In this document: piece after piece, positions 1 through 11,100 of the stretch | Position numbering within the stretch: the stretch's first letter is position 1 | Layout: the number at the start of each line of letters is the position of its first letter | Source: Endothia cerciana | Taxonomy: Eukaryota > Ascomycota > Sordariomycetes > Diaporthales > Cryphonectriaceae | Reading direction: 5' to 3' | Length of the DNA stretch: 64,000 bases | NCBI GenBank assembly: GCA_026119935.1 | Contig: JALRMH010000004.1 | Span: 62,001 to 126,000 of the forward strand | Translations under genes and position numbers: made by a program | The notes under the pieces: model-generated | Databases searched by the model: none | What the model saw: only the letters and a program-made list of their open reading frames with translations | What the model was told of the DNA's origin: nothing

Positions 1-2874
1 CATGCATTAGTCATCGACCTGAAGGAGAAGACTAAGGACGCTGATCCGGAGATGTACATCCCACCCCCATTCGACCCTACGGAGGAAGAGAGGATCCATT
101 TCCAACATCTGGAGCGACCCACGAAACAGCGTAACAAGGGAGTGGGCCGGCGAGATCACAAACTTGCCGAGGGTATCGAGCAGCTCAACGCACCATTTTA
201 CGCAGAGAAGGGAATAGCCGGCGTGCGACCCGCTTTCCGTGCTCGTGCTCGGATAGTGTCTGAGGACGAAGATGACGAGCGACCTGATAAGCGACGCAGA
301 ATCAAGTCGGTGCACGAGAATGCCGTCATTCGCCGCCGAAAGCGGAAGCATGCCGATGCCGATGAGGGTGTCAACGCTCCACCGGCCAAGAAAGGCAGAA
401 GGGGACGAAAGCCCCGTGGTGATCTGGAAGATGACTTCATCCTTGAGCCACACAAGCTCAGCATCAATGATAGGCATGAAGTAAACCCCGGCATTTCATC
501 TCTGCCTGCATCCTTCTTCTCTGGCACGGCCGTTCCGAGCCCCAGTGGCTACATCGCGCCGACTGAGATTCAATTTCTCGAGCCAAACACACGGTTGGAG
601 AACGACTACATCCCAGAGCCGGAACCTGAGACTAATGCTCCCTCGCCTTCGAACGAATCTGTGATTGAAGAGGAAGTGGCCCCTGAGCCGGTTGTGGAGC
701 CGGGAACATATTCCAAGACAATCGAGTTGAACGCGAACAGCAAGGGCATTTGGCCAGATATCCCGCTTAGGTGGTTCGAGAAGACTGATTCCAGCTTTAC
801 AATGAGGGGTTGGCTGCCCGGTCAGACCGACATGCTGATGGAGAACCTGCCCAAGAGCATGGAGCAGATGGCGTTTAAGATTACGAGCCACTCTAAGACG
901 GAAAACTGGGCCGACCCCCAGTACGGTGTCTTCTGCACGAGCGTGGATGGTTGCCGGGCCTGGGAGTTGTCCGAGCAAGGGACGCGCCAGATGTCAGGTT
1001 CAATCGCACCGAATTACTTGTTCATGAATTTCTGCACAGCGCAAGACGTGAGCAATATGGCGCCGGTCGACCCGCAATGGCTCGATGAGAACGAGTGGAC
1101 GCTTGAGACCATTCCTTATGAGATGCTTGAGGATGACGACGAGGAGCCGAGCTTGAAGTTTGGCATCATCCCACCAGCTGAGCGTCGCGAGAAGCGGAAG
1201 CGGGGCAGACCGCAGACCAGGCCGAGACCACCAGCTGCGCCGAAGCAGACCATCACGAGGAGACCGCGGAAGGACCCGAACCTACGTGAGGTCAAGATGC
1301 AGCGCGAGCTTACGCCCTATCCTCAGACGCAAAGCGAGTACTTCCGGGTTAAGGGCCAGGATTGTCTCGGAGTTGATTGGAAGGCCGAGGATACACGAAT
1401 TGCAGCATACGTGGCTGTATCTACTTTGACGGGCGGCATCAACAAGGCCATGGACTGGGGCCTCATGATGAGGATCTTCCCGGAGTCTAAGCTGTCAAAC
1501 TTGCGCAAGTTCTGGTCCATGATCAAGAAGGAGCGCGAGGGGTTCATCCTCACCTTGACTACAAAGTTTCAGGACGATTTTCTCGAGGCTTACGAAAATG
1601 GCGACTTGCCTCCTTTCGACTTCGACAATCCTCTGGACTACGACTGGCCACGCCTGGTCAAGTGGACGCTTGCGTTGGTTGTGAGGGAGGGAATCGATCT
1701 CCCAGCCACCCGGGAGCAATTTGACGAGGACCTTGAACTCGTCTTTGTCGACAAGGCCGACTTTGACTGGCGCGAGACATATCACAACTGGCAGAGGTCC
1801 GTCTTCAACAAGTTCCAGGACAGCACCTCGGAGCCTGCATCGGCGCTTCTTGAGCCAAACAGACAGAGGGTAGAGGACAATGACACCACCATCGCGCGGT
1901 CTTGGGTTCGCGCCCTTTGCTGTACCGATGCGGATCAGTACACACCGTACCAGATCAGAGACAAGTTCCTTGCCCTCTCTCGCGACGGACTTCGCAGCGA
2001 AGATGAGGTCAGCAGCCTCCTAGAGGCGACCATTTTCGACCTCGAGCACAGACGCATCGCCATCAAGCAGAAATCCAGCGCGCTCACGACGGGCCGTCCG
2101 TACAAGCTCAACGAACACTTCAGCCGCACATTGGACCGTTATTCAAACGAGGACAAGTTTACGGTGGCGGCCGAGTTCAAACTCAAGTTGGACAAGGCTT
2201 TTCGCAAGGGTGAGTCGGTCGCCATCCCCTGGCGCACCGAGGATGGCATGATCGTCGCAGCCTTCAACCTGCAGGCGCACGGGCGCGTACGCATCGAGCC
2301 TGTCCGCAAGCTCGACATACCCTTCGGCTTCAAGCCGGGCTTCTACGAGTCCCGCAAGTTCCCCAAGAGCTACTACCGCTTCGACCTTCGCATCGTACCG
2401 ACGTCGGCCTATCTATACAACGAGGAAATCGACATCCTGCCGCGCGCCACCAGGCCTGACAACATCCCCGCCGGGACCGAGGACGGCAAGCTGCCCATGT
2501 GGTGTGACTTCTTCGGCCGGCCCAACCGCAATCGCTGGCTCAAGATGCTCGCTGGTGTCCTATTTATTCTGGCCACGCGCGGTGCGATGACGGACGAATT
2601 CGCCGCGCAGGCGCTCAAGCCGTGCTTTGAGGAGTTTGAAATCGAGACGGTGCGGAAGTGGGGTCTGAAGGAAGGACTGCTAACGGAGACTACGGTGTCT
2701 GGTGGTGCGGTCACCGTGACAGAGTGGTGGTGGCTTATCCTCGGCATCCCTATGCTCGAGATGAGTACCGCCGCGGAGACAGGTGGGGATGGCAAGCGCC
2801 GCACGAAGGATCAGTATGCGGAATGGACTTCTGGTCGATCGAGACGAAGGGGCAAGTATCGCGTGATCCATTAG
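1..2874 (+). CDS. TFIIIC B-block-binding large subunit (Tfc3/Sfc3-like), 5' end missing
   Basis: C-terminal part of the largest subunit of the RNA polymerase III factor TFIIIC, which binds the B box of tRNA genes in the nucleus. The frame is open from base 1, so the gene begins left of the window; the ATG at 52 is internal. The visible ~957 residues start with a very basic, low-complexity stretch (RRRIK, RRRKRKH, KKGRRGRKPRG). A region of the type seen in fungal Tfc3/Sfc3 follows (WPDIPLRWFEK, then a Trp/Cys-rich block), then a second basic linker (GRPQTRPRP), then a helical C-terminal region with repeated winged-helix-like segments (for example EREGFILTLTTKFQDDF and WPRLVKWTLALVVREG). No intron is needed in this part. 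The family call rests on recalled similarity to fungal TFIIIC C-termini rather than on one invariant motif. Confidence 0.72.
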   Translation, partial: HALVIDLKEKTKDADPEMYIPPPFDPTEEERIHFQHLERPTKQRNKGVGRRDHKLAEGIEQLNAPFYAEKGIAGVRPAFRARARIVSEDEDDERPDKRRRIKSVHENAVIRRRKRKHADADEGVNAPPAKKGRRGRKPRGDLEDDFILEPHKLSINDRHEVNPGISSLPASFFSGTAVPSPSGYIAPTEIQFLEPNTRLENDYIPEPEPETNAPSPSNESVIEEEVAPEPVVEPGTYSKTIELNANSKGIWPDIPLRWFEKTDSSFTMRGWLPGQTDMLMENLPKSMEQMAFKITSHSKTENWADPQYGVFCTSVDGCRAWELSEQGTRQMSGSIAPNYLFMNFCTAQDVSNMAPVDPQWLDENEWTLETIPYEMLEDDDEEPSLKFGIIPPAERREKRKRGRPQTRPRPPAAPKQTITRRPRKDPNLREVKMQRELTPYPQTQSEYFRVKGQDCLGVDWKAEDTRIAAYVAVSTLTGGINKAMDWGLMMRIFPESKLSNLRKFWSMIKKEREGFILTLTTKFQDDFLEAYENGDLPPFDFDNPLDYDWPRLVKWTLALVVREGIDLPATREQFDEDLELVFVDKADFDWRETYHNWQRSVFNKFQDSTSEPASALLEPNRQRVEDNDTTIARSWVRALCCTDADQYTPYQIRDKFLALSRDGLRSEDEVSSLLEATIFDLEHRRIAIKQKSSALTTGRPYKLNEHFSRTLDRYSNEDKFTVAAEFKLKLDKAFRKGESVAIPWRTEDGMIVAAFNLQAHGRVRIEPVRKLDIPFGFKPGFYESRKFPKSYYRFDLRIVPTSAYLYNEEIDILPRATRPDNIPAGTEDGKLPMWCDFFGRPNRNRWLKMLAGVLFILATRGAMTDEFAAQALKPCFEEFEIETVRKWGLKEGLLTETTVSGGAVTVTEWWWLILGIPMLEMSTAAETGGDGKRRTKDQYAEWTSGRSRRRGKYRVIH

Positions 2875-3748
2875 GAGGGATCTGCCTGATTTTTGGTCCG
2901 GTATAGGTCTCTTCCTCTGCTTTCTGGCGTGATCAAGGACCCAAAAAATGCCAGAGGGGGCCACAAGGCTCGGGAATTCTGACAAGGAAAGGCCGGCGTT
3001 TCATGGAAACTTGGTATGAAGACGTCACGCGGCGTACCACTAACAAGTCATTGAAGTGATTGGCTTGATCGCGTCATCTTCGTTGAGGCATGAAGTTCGA
3101 GGCATTGTACGGAAACTACATGATATTAGACATTATGTCACTGAGAAAGTGTTTTTATTCCGCATTGTGCGCCAGGGCATTCTCAAAGTGACTGGTGCCT
3201 AGATGGCGAAGGCAAGTGTGCTGGTCTCGCTTCAACAGCCGATGATCATCGGACAGCCCCTTATCGAACTCGTCCGTCAACATTCGCGACGCTTCAGACA
3301 GAGGCTGAAAGGCGTGGCATCCCGCTAGCCAACAGTGTCAGACTATAAATACCCAATTATTGCATCAAGCTGCTGAGCAGGTCACGACACGCCGTGATAA
3401 CCGTAACATGGAAGGGGTGCACGTGGACCATGATGCGCATTGACAGATGATTCGTAGCATCCCGCAGAAGCTTTCAGCCACAACAAGGCCATCATGTCTT
3501 CTCGCTGTGCCACGATCATTGATTCGATTTCCATATGAGTATCTATGGACTCCTGCCTTGATTCCATCGAGCAGTGAAAAGTAGCAGGTGTCAACCTCAG
3601 CTGCTGACCAGCCACCGCTGAACTGCCCCTAGCGCAATTCTTGACAGAATCCGAGGACTATACTGATCTGTTGCTACCGTACCACTTGGACGCAGATCCC
3701 ACAGATGGTTTCCTCAGATCCTTTCGTTGCCCCCTGACCATCGAGGTT
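2875..3748. other. Convergent 3' intergenic region
   Basis: Between the ends of the TFIIIC gene (+) and the repeat-containing gene (-). It should hold both 3' UTRs. No credible coding sequence, RNA gene or repeat was seen. Confidence 0.6.
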
Positions 3749-4742
3749 TCACGCAGCTCTCACTACGGCCACCTCTTCCCTCACCCCTGCCCTCGTGTGT
3801 GGTCCTTTGCCCACCGCTAGAACTCGAGGACCGCTTTCGGATCGTCCTCCTCTAGAACCCTCGAACCAGAACCAGTAAGCGGTGTTGATGTCCCCCTCTT
3901 TCACGTTCTCCTTCATGTCCCGCTCGACCCACTCGCGGCGAATGCTAATACGACTTAGACAGTTGGTATCGTTACCACATATTGACTGCATCATGAGACG
4001 TGTGTCAGGCTGTCGACTGACCATCTTGTGGACAGTAATGACGCCTGCGAACACCTCCTTGATGGAGTTCCGGGTCTCAGCGAAGGACCAATCCATTTCA
4101 GGGAGCTGATTGGGCTTGGTGAGCTTGATGTGGGCGGCAGCCCTGCTGGCATTGTCGTTGGCGACTTCGACCACGTCCTCACGCTTGCGCTGTTCGTCCT
4201 CATTCAGCATCCATCTCGAGCTAGAGACTAGACAATACGAACTTGACGCGAACGGGAACTTCAACTCACCTTGCGGACTATAACCTCGCCATCCATCGAC
4301 TGAGTAGTCTGCTTGTCCCCTCTCTGACCCTGTCATCAGCCATAATCCATGATTCCCATGACCTCGCAGGGCGACGAACCTAATTTTCACTGCCGGACGG
4401 GTCCAAGACATCCTCCTTCAGCATCTCACCGTTAAACCAGTCCTCGAACTCGCGATCGACAGCAGTAACGTGCTTTTTGTGGATGTCCTCGTAGACGGCG
4501 GCCCTGGCGGCGCTCCGTTGGGCCACGGTCAGGCCCTCGGGCTTGTCCTGATGCTGCTCGAGCTGCCTCTCCTCGTTAAACCATGTCACGAACTCGCGAT
4601 CAGCGGCAGCGGCATGCTTCTTGTGAATCGCTCCGTACTTGGCGGCGATGGCGGTGCTCCGTTCGGCGAGGGGGAGATCCATGAGCTTCGGCTGGACTTC
4701 ATGACCTGGTCGGGGCCCCATGGTAACTGTGTTGGACGCCAT
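3749..4742 (-). CDS. Unrecognised protein with a 48-residue tandem repeat
   Basis: I do not recognise a family. Translation from the ATG at 4742 (MASNTV) gives a charged protein whose first exon holds two copies of one unit: residues about 25-66 and 73-114 share AxRS, a Tyr, IHKKH, DREF and WFN at a constant 48-residue spacing. The first exon seems to stop near 4386 before an in-frame stop. Coding resumes in another frame after a ~61-nt intron (donor GTGAAA, acceptor TGACAG). A further 42-nt in-frame GTGAGT...CTAG segment near 4269-4228 may or may not be spliced. The C-terminal part (MLNEDEQRKRED onward) is charged, then Arg/Gly-rich, ending at 3749. No signal peptide or membrane segment was seen. 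The repeat supports a real gene; the intron borders are uncertain. Confidence 0.5.
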
Positions 4743-5632
4743 CTTGTTGCGAAGTTCAGAAGGAAAGCCTCGTCGGATGGAGTATTTTCGTGGGAAAGCA
4801 GCCCCACTCACAGGGTACCTTGGAGAGCTAGGCAGGAATGAAATCGACGGAGATTACTAGAAAAATTCTCAGTAACTTGCTTTGGCAGCAGCGAGAGAGT
4901 GAGTTCTGTGAGCTGCAGAGCTGAAAGTCTGGCCGAAACCTTGTCAGGTCTGTAGTCGAGTTGTTGATCAAGGCGGCAACGTGCTAACGTTGGAGGTGGG
5001 GATGGATTGATATTGCGATAATCAGCAGCTGCGTTAGTCTTTCCAGATATCAGAATTGTGAAACAGGGCGTCCACTGCTTGAGAGTGTGACCTTGTTCGC
5101 TGGGTGTCCATTAAACTTTTTCAAAAGTAGCTAGAAAGATACCGGCTTTTATAAGAAAGAGGCGATCTTCAACCGCAGGGGCTCTTGGGTGTCTGGGCTC
5201 GATGGTCTACGACAAGTCCTTCCGCACGAAGGTCCGGGACACCCTGTTGCAGAAGTCGGTAATTTATCATCCCTTCTTCTTTCGAGCAGGGCAGGTTTTC
5301 CTTCACATCATAGTAAAGACCAATGAGATAATAAGTCGATCACGGGAAGAATAATTGAAAGACGCTGTGCCTATATGGAGTAGCAAGTCATAGCATAGAC
5401 TGGTGAGCCATTGAAGCCTCAGACACTTAGAAGGCCGCGTTTGCTCTTCCCTATAGCCAGCAGTTTAGACCACCGAGTACTAATATGAGAGATCAAAGTA
5501 GTAGAGGGTACAGATGCTGAGGAACCATCGCCATACTGGTGACCATGATCACGTCACTATCATCTACTTTTCTTTACTCATCTGCTTGGCCACACCTTCG
5601 TGCTCCTACAGCATTTCTTATCCTTCAATTGC
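4743..5632. other. Gene-free intergenic region
   Basis: Upstream of the repeat-containing gene and downstream of the 178-residue gene, both on the minus strand. The + strand has AT-rich tracts such as cttttataagaaag near 5150. No coding sequence or RNA gene was recognised. Confidence 0.5.
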
Positions 5633-6169
5633 TCATGCTGTGGAAGACTCGTAACTTGGTGGTTTCGCAAACATCGGTATCCTGAACTCAAGCTTGGGGA
5701 ACTCTAATTCCGTTCCATCCGTGGAAAGAAGAAAGGAGAATTTCGTGTCCGGCAAGACAATGAGTGTCCCGTCCGCTCCAACGTGTATCTTCAACCTCCG
5801 CGTGATATTGCCAAAAGGCTTTCCCTTGATCAAATCTCTCCAGCCGTACAGGTGTCTTGCCCCCTCGATGTGTCCGTGAACGACCAGTCGATCATTCATA
5901 GCGCTGCGGTGGATGAAGACGATCGCATTCTGGCCGGTGCCGGTGGTGATCTGTACCTCGAGCGGACGGGATTGGTCTCCAAGGCGCGTATAACCATAAG
6001 GTTTCCATTGTGCGTGCCTTTCGTTCACCGAGAGGATTAATGAAGAGTCGAAGACATCTGCTACGCCGTGGTCGCGGCAGATGACAATGGTGTTTGGGTC
6101 GTCTTTCGAGACCGAGCCGATTTCCCAGTGACCCATAGCTGGCTCTCGTGAGATGCTAGGTCGGGGCAT
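5633..6169 (-). CDS. Unrecognised 178-residue protein
   Basis: An uninterrupted frame from ATG 6169 (MPRPSISREPAM) to the stop at 5633; a second Met at residue 12 is an alternative start. The sequence looks like a soluble beta-rich domain: alternating hydrophobic stretches (NTIVICRDHG, PLEVQITTG, NAIVFIHRSA, RLVVHGHIEG, TLIVLPDTKFSFLLSTDG) separated by Gly/Asp turns. There is no signal peptide, membrane segment or cysteine pattern. I recognise no family. The coding call rests on the length of the frame, ordinary composition and the regular strand/turn pattern. An upstream exon cannot be excluded, since an open frame in another phase lies at 6061-6540. Confidence 0.45.
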   Translation of the reverse strand: MPRPSISREPAMGHWEIGSVSKDDPNTIVICRDHGVADVFDSSLILSVNERHAQWKPYGYTRLGDQSRPLEVQITTGTGQNAIVFIHRSAMNDRLVVHGHIEGARHLYGWRDLIKGKPFGNITRRLKIHVGADGTLIVLPDTKFSFLLSTDGTELEFPKLEFRIPMFAKPPSYESSTA

Positions 6170-6909
6170 AGCAGCCAGATTGCGTATCCAACGGTAAAGA
6201 AGGCTCTGGCTTGCCTTATATCCTTTCTCTTGTCATGGAAATTAATGCATACAACATTGGAAAATGGGCGTCCTACGTCCACCAAGTATGCCTTACCTAG
6301 TGGTTTGTGGGCCATGTGAGGGGATCTGGTGACAGGCCTTGAACATGGCTCAGCCACATCAGCTAGGCCTTTTTGGTCCTCGGTGGTCTGAATAAGGTAA
6401 GTAAGCAAGGTCTGCGGTTGGACTAATGCATGGCCTAGCAACAGTCGTATTGTGTTGATTCCTGCAGGGCCTCTCGTACTACTGACCGACGTTCGTATTC
6501 CAGGCTCCCTAGGCAGATATATGAGACTCAGCCTGCCCACACAGGACAGTATTATCCTCAGTAATCATTACTTACATATGTATTGGTACAACAGCACACA
6601 ACGCTATGACAAGAACTTATTTATTTCTAAATTTGAGAAACTAATGCGCAATTGCCACGCGGCATAATTTTGCCATCAGTTCTTAGTATCCTGGAGCAGT
6701 AGATGCAAGTGTGAATAATTATAAAAGGCAGAGACCCCAGACCCAGCTATTCTGACACAGTAGCTATATCTAGTGATTGGCACATCTATCTCGAGAGTTG
6801 GGCATTGGGCATTGGGTATTGTCGAGTGGAGTCTAGTATACAGAAATGATCCAGAGTGAAGAAAGAAAAGAAAAAAGTTCGATGCTGTTTCCAGGCCAGT
6901 CCAGACGGG
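6170..6909. other. Gene-free intergenic region
   Basis: Between two minus-strand genes: the 3' side of the FAD monooxygenase and the 5' side of the 178-residue gene. It holds a short degenerate tandem run of ttgggca/ttgggta at about 6798-6820 and an A-rich stretch near 6860. Nothing else was recognised. Confidence 0.5.
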
Positions 6910-8175
6910 CTATGCCCTGTCTTCCTCGCCACACGTTATCTCGTAGTCTGGCAGGGTCCAGTTCCTGATGTCCTCGCGTCCGAAGAACTTCGTGATCAAG
7001 TCCAGCCTCAGGAAGCCAATTAGTGTTATAATCCAATACACAAAACGAACGCCTAACGATGTCGACAGGGCCTTGTCAAACATCCGACCAAGCCATGATC
7101 TCTGGCTCGAGATCCCTTGCTGAACCTGGTCCATGAAAGGACGGAACTTTTCCTCGTAGGACTTCAGCGCGTTCAGCAGATCGTTCTCGGATCCGGACCG
7201 CCCTATTTCCCCAGCAAGGATGTATACGCCGACGAGGCTGCAGGTAACGCCCATACCCGAATTCGGCGTTGGGCAATATGCAGCATCACCAACAAGGACC
7301 ACGCGGTTACTGGACCACGACGGCATCTTCACGACGCCGAGACGCTCACAGTAGAAGTCGTCTGCGTGCTCCATCATCGACTTCAAGATGTCTTCAGTCT
7401 CCCACCCGAGACCCTGGAAGATCCTCTCTAGGGCCTTCTTTTCCGCTGCAACGTCGCCCTTCTGAACGTCCTTGAGTCTCCATGAATCGCAGCCCAGATA
7501 CACCTGAAGATGATGTGGGGTGTTCCTTCGTGTGACAACCCATCGCCCGCCAATGCCGAAGTATGCCCTCGACCTCCAGTCTTCCCCCGGTTGCGCTTGT
7601 CGTGGAATGGTGAAATAAGATATGCATTCCCCAGTATAATCGATGATATCTGGCGTTCCAGAACCTAGAATCATCCTTCGCGTACGAGAACCGACGCCGT
7701 CGGCGCCGACCACGAGGTCAAATCGATCCGTCGTGCCGTCGGAGAACAGAACTTCGACAAAGTCACCCTTATCGTCAAGACTGTGTACGGTCACGCCCCA
7801 CTGGTACTTAACACGAGGCCTCGCCACATCGTAGAGAATTTGACACATGTCTCCTCTCATGATCTCGAACTCGCTCGTAAAGGCCTGTGGGCCCTTCCCG
7901 GTCCTGTTCGCCGGGAAATATGCCCGCGCCTTGCCCGAGCTGTCAACAATCTCCATCCCGGGCTCGTCGACTGTCTTGGCGCGGACAGCCTTCTCGATAC
8001 CCATGCGCTTCATCACCTCGATGCCATAGCCGCGCAAGTCTACCTGCAACCCATCGGTGCGCAGGTTTGGAAATCGTTCGATGACCTTCACGTCGTGGTC
8101 GAGGTTTGAGAGCCAGCAGGCGAGGGCGTTGCCGGCTATTCCTGCACCGCAAATGAGGACCTTGAGTTTTGGCAT
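6910..8175 (-). CDS. FAD-dependent aromatic/TetX-type monooxygenase
   Basis: Intronless 421-residue class A flavoprotein monooxygenase, which uses NAD(P)H and O2 to hydroxylate a small organic substrate. The N-terminus carries the dinucleotide-binding motif GAGIAG (residues 10-15) with an acidic residue at the end of the second strand (VIERF). The middle has the DG motif region VVGADGVGSRTR. The C-terminal half has the FAD ribityl-binding GD motif VVLVGDAAYCPTPNSGMG. All three defining motifs are intact and the length is normal, so it should be active. A hydrophobic segment near the C-terminus (YWIITLIGFLRL) may be membrane-associated. No neighbouring biosynthetic genes indicate a substrate; TetX-like detoxification and secondary-metabolite hydroxylation are both possible. 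Confidence 0.9.
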   Translation of the reverse strand: MPKLKVLICGAGIAGNALACWLSNLDHDVKVIERFPNLRTDGLQVDLRGYGIEVMKRMGIEKAVRAKTVDEPGMEIVDSSGKARAYFPANRTGKGPQAFTSEFEIMRGDMCQILYDVARPRVKYQWGVTVHSLDDKGDFVEVLFSDGTTDRFDLVVGADGVGSRTRRMILGSGTPDIIDYTGECISYFTIPRQAQPGEDWRSRAYFGIGGRWVVTRRNTPHHLQVYLGCDSWRLKDVQKGDVAAEKKALERIFQGLGWETEDILKSMMEHADDFYCERLGVVKMPSWSSNRVVLVGDAAYCPTPNSGMGVTCSLVGVYILAGEIGRSGSENDLLNALKSYEEKFRPFMDQVQQGISSQRSWLGRMFDKALSTSLGVRFVYWIITLIGFLRLDLITKFFGREDIRNWTLPDYEITCGEEDRA

Positions 8176-11100
8176 TTTTTTCCGACCAACTACTCAAAAT
8201 ACCTTATGGCCGTTCAATCGGTGTTTGGCTAAAAAACTAAGAGAATTAAGAGCATGAGATCAAAAAAAGAAGCTTCAGAAGGCAACAGACAAAAGCTCTT
8301 TGATAGCTGGCGGTGGTTCGGTATTTTCGTGCAATTCCCGCCTATTAGCCGAGACACGCAGCTCTCCAGGGCCGTTGGCGCTGCGGTGTTTCGAAAGAAG
8401 ACTGTCTTCATCATCTTGCTTACGCCGAAATCCGCCCGTCCAGCCCGTCCCGTATCATGCATGCAACGCAAATATCCCGGGATAAGCCGGGCAATAGCTG
8501 GTCCGTCCTTCCTCGTGAGCCCTTCTTGCGTTTAGAAGTATTACAAGCAGAGAGGCGTTAGTAGTGTCGTCAAGGCTGAAATTGGCTGCCTAATAGTCGT
8601 CTAAAACGGATTGCGGCAACTCACTCAATCTTCTGGCTAACGTGGTGATGGCGAGAGCGACTTGCGCCAGGCTTCAAAACACTATACCCAGTTTTGGATG
8701 TTTCGGAAGAGATCCTGTTGGTACCTGATCTCTAAAGTCCATGAAGGAAAATCAATGGTGCGACGAACCAATATGGAGGACTCTAGGGTGGGACCATGAA
8801 GCAAGGCCGTCCCCGTTTGCTGGATGACTTCGCTTCATATGTTTTCTGAAGATTCTTGCAAGTTGTACATGAGTTGATACCGATACGTCATCATGATTTA
8901 GCTATTCAGTTACTCGGCGTCATCAGCACAGAAGCCACAAGCGAAGCGAAGTGACTTAAGCGAGACAGCCAAGCAGGTTATATATAATAAATCAAAAGGC
9001 CCTGATACTATTACAGCATGGAAGATTTTGTGGATTCTGGCGAAGGTTCAGGGATTGACGTGGAGTCGAGTAATATTCTCAAGTCATCGGGATGCTGTCA
9101 CTGCTGGATGTTGCCAATTTGTCGAGTCGAAGAACATGTTTCACTTGGTCAATTATACTCAATTCTTGGGGATAGAACGGACCTCGGGATTTTTCTAGCC
9201 AAGGCTCAGTTGGTGTCTCCCACAACCAAAGATGACCCTTCACCTGCTTAAGAACCGGGCGAGGCTGGTCTGTTCGGGCTGGGGGCCAATTACAGCGACT
9301 TACGGTCAGCTTCAACTCTCACAACTCCCAATTACAGTTGGGCATTGACAAAGCTCGTTACAGAGTTAATATACATCGGAATTTAATCGAGAATCAATAG
9401 CTATGTTCTCAGATGTGGGATGGATCCTCTATCAATCCACCATAAGAACAAACATAGACATCATTAGAGCATTTCCGTTAATATCTCTCCATTTGTTGAT
9501 AAACATACAATTACCTCGGTAGGGGTCGTCTCCGCCGCAGCATCACCGTCTCCTTCATATCCTGTGAAATGTAAGTAGGCACAGACTACCGAGCTAGAAC
9601 GACGTCAAGACAATCGCCGGTGAGGCCGAGGATCGAACTGACAGATGCCTGGTCCCTTGGGTAGCATAACGCGCTAGCTTAACAACACATCACCGAACCA
9701 CATTGACAATTTATACGGAAATAAAGAATCGATATCCATGTGCTTGGATCTGCCTTCACGAAGCCTCGGTGCGACCCCCCACTTCTGATCACCTCCGGTG
9801 GCCTTGATTCAGTTTCATCGGGCAGCATGAAAAAGTACAGGAAGCAGGGTTGCATACCTAAATTTCACCATGTGGTCCCAGTCGAAGCATGTCGGGATCT
9901 TCGGATGAAAAGGCAAGCATCTGCTCTGGGAGACTGAAGTGACGGCTAGTTTTTCTCATCTTTGCGCTTCACAGCGACCGCCTCAAGACTTCGATATCAC
10001 GTCCAATCCCGTCCCGCCGTATCGTCGAATCGAGACGATAAAATAAAACATCTCGAGCAGTCGGTGTCATTCCTGGATTGGTTACTCTCCAGTCCCTCTC
10101 GGTAAAGTTCCGGGGCCCTTTGCAACATCCTGCCGTTGTCTTCATCTAAGGCAGTCAGCAGGAACCATGACTTCGACCAAGTCCATGTTTTTTGGTGCCA
10201 CCAAAGCCCACCGGCTCATCGGCTCCCTAACATCCGCCCGGATTTCAGAGATCGGACATCCCTGCGTCGGATTCGGAACGGCTACGCCATAATCACCCCA
10301 AGCCAGGCCCCGGAGCTCCAGCATCAACCAGGAAAACAAGCCGAGGCGGTCGGCGAGACTAAAAGGCGAACCGATCAGGTGTCATTTCCCGACCCGCCGA
10401 AGTGTGACGCCGACGACCTTCCACCTTACGCTCAGCATCTCCATCACACACCTCCAGCGTACAAGCTGGCCCCTGCCGCGACCTCTGAGCCTGTGCGAGT
10501 CCTGGAGCAGTCGATCGAGCCCCGGCGGAGGCGCTACCGGCCGCTGACGACCCGATTACGGAGCTCACCAGTGACAGGAAGCCGGCGCAGGGAACGGTCC
10601 TGTATAAAGAACATGGTCTATGTGTCGGGACATTAGATGCTACCAAATGTGAAGGCCGAGTCGGGATAAGGCGGCACAGCTTCAGGCTTTGGCTAAAAAC
10701 AGTGAAAAGGGCTTGGAAGTGGTTGGCGGACTTCTCGAGTGAGCACCCTCATCTAGTACTTCTTGCTGTCCTCGTATTTCTCGCTGTCTTGTGCCTCTTG
10801 GTATAGATGAGATCTATTTGATCATCGGTGTGGGCGTTTGTAGGGAGTAGGAGTCGATACAATAGGGTTGACTTTCGTAGCTTTATGTGCCCCCCCCCTG
10901 CACTTCTGGGTGTAAAACAAGGAGATCCATCTGTTGAGATGCTTTATTCGTACGGAGAAGAAAGTTTCTTGATGCACACGGACGTATCAATGATAGGGCT
11001 TTAATTAAAGGTTGTAGAAACCGATGATGACGATAATTCTCAAGAGAACCAAACTGAAGTTGTGTCGCGGATGTTCAGAAGCACCACGACCTTGTTGGAA

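Noticed and set aside
10136..10636. 166-codon frame in the gene-poor block
   Set aside because: Starts at TTG rather than ATG; composition and content give no support.
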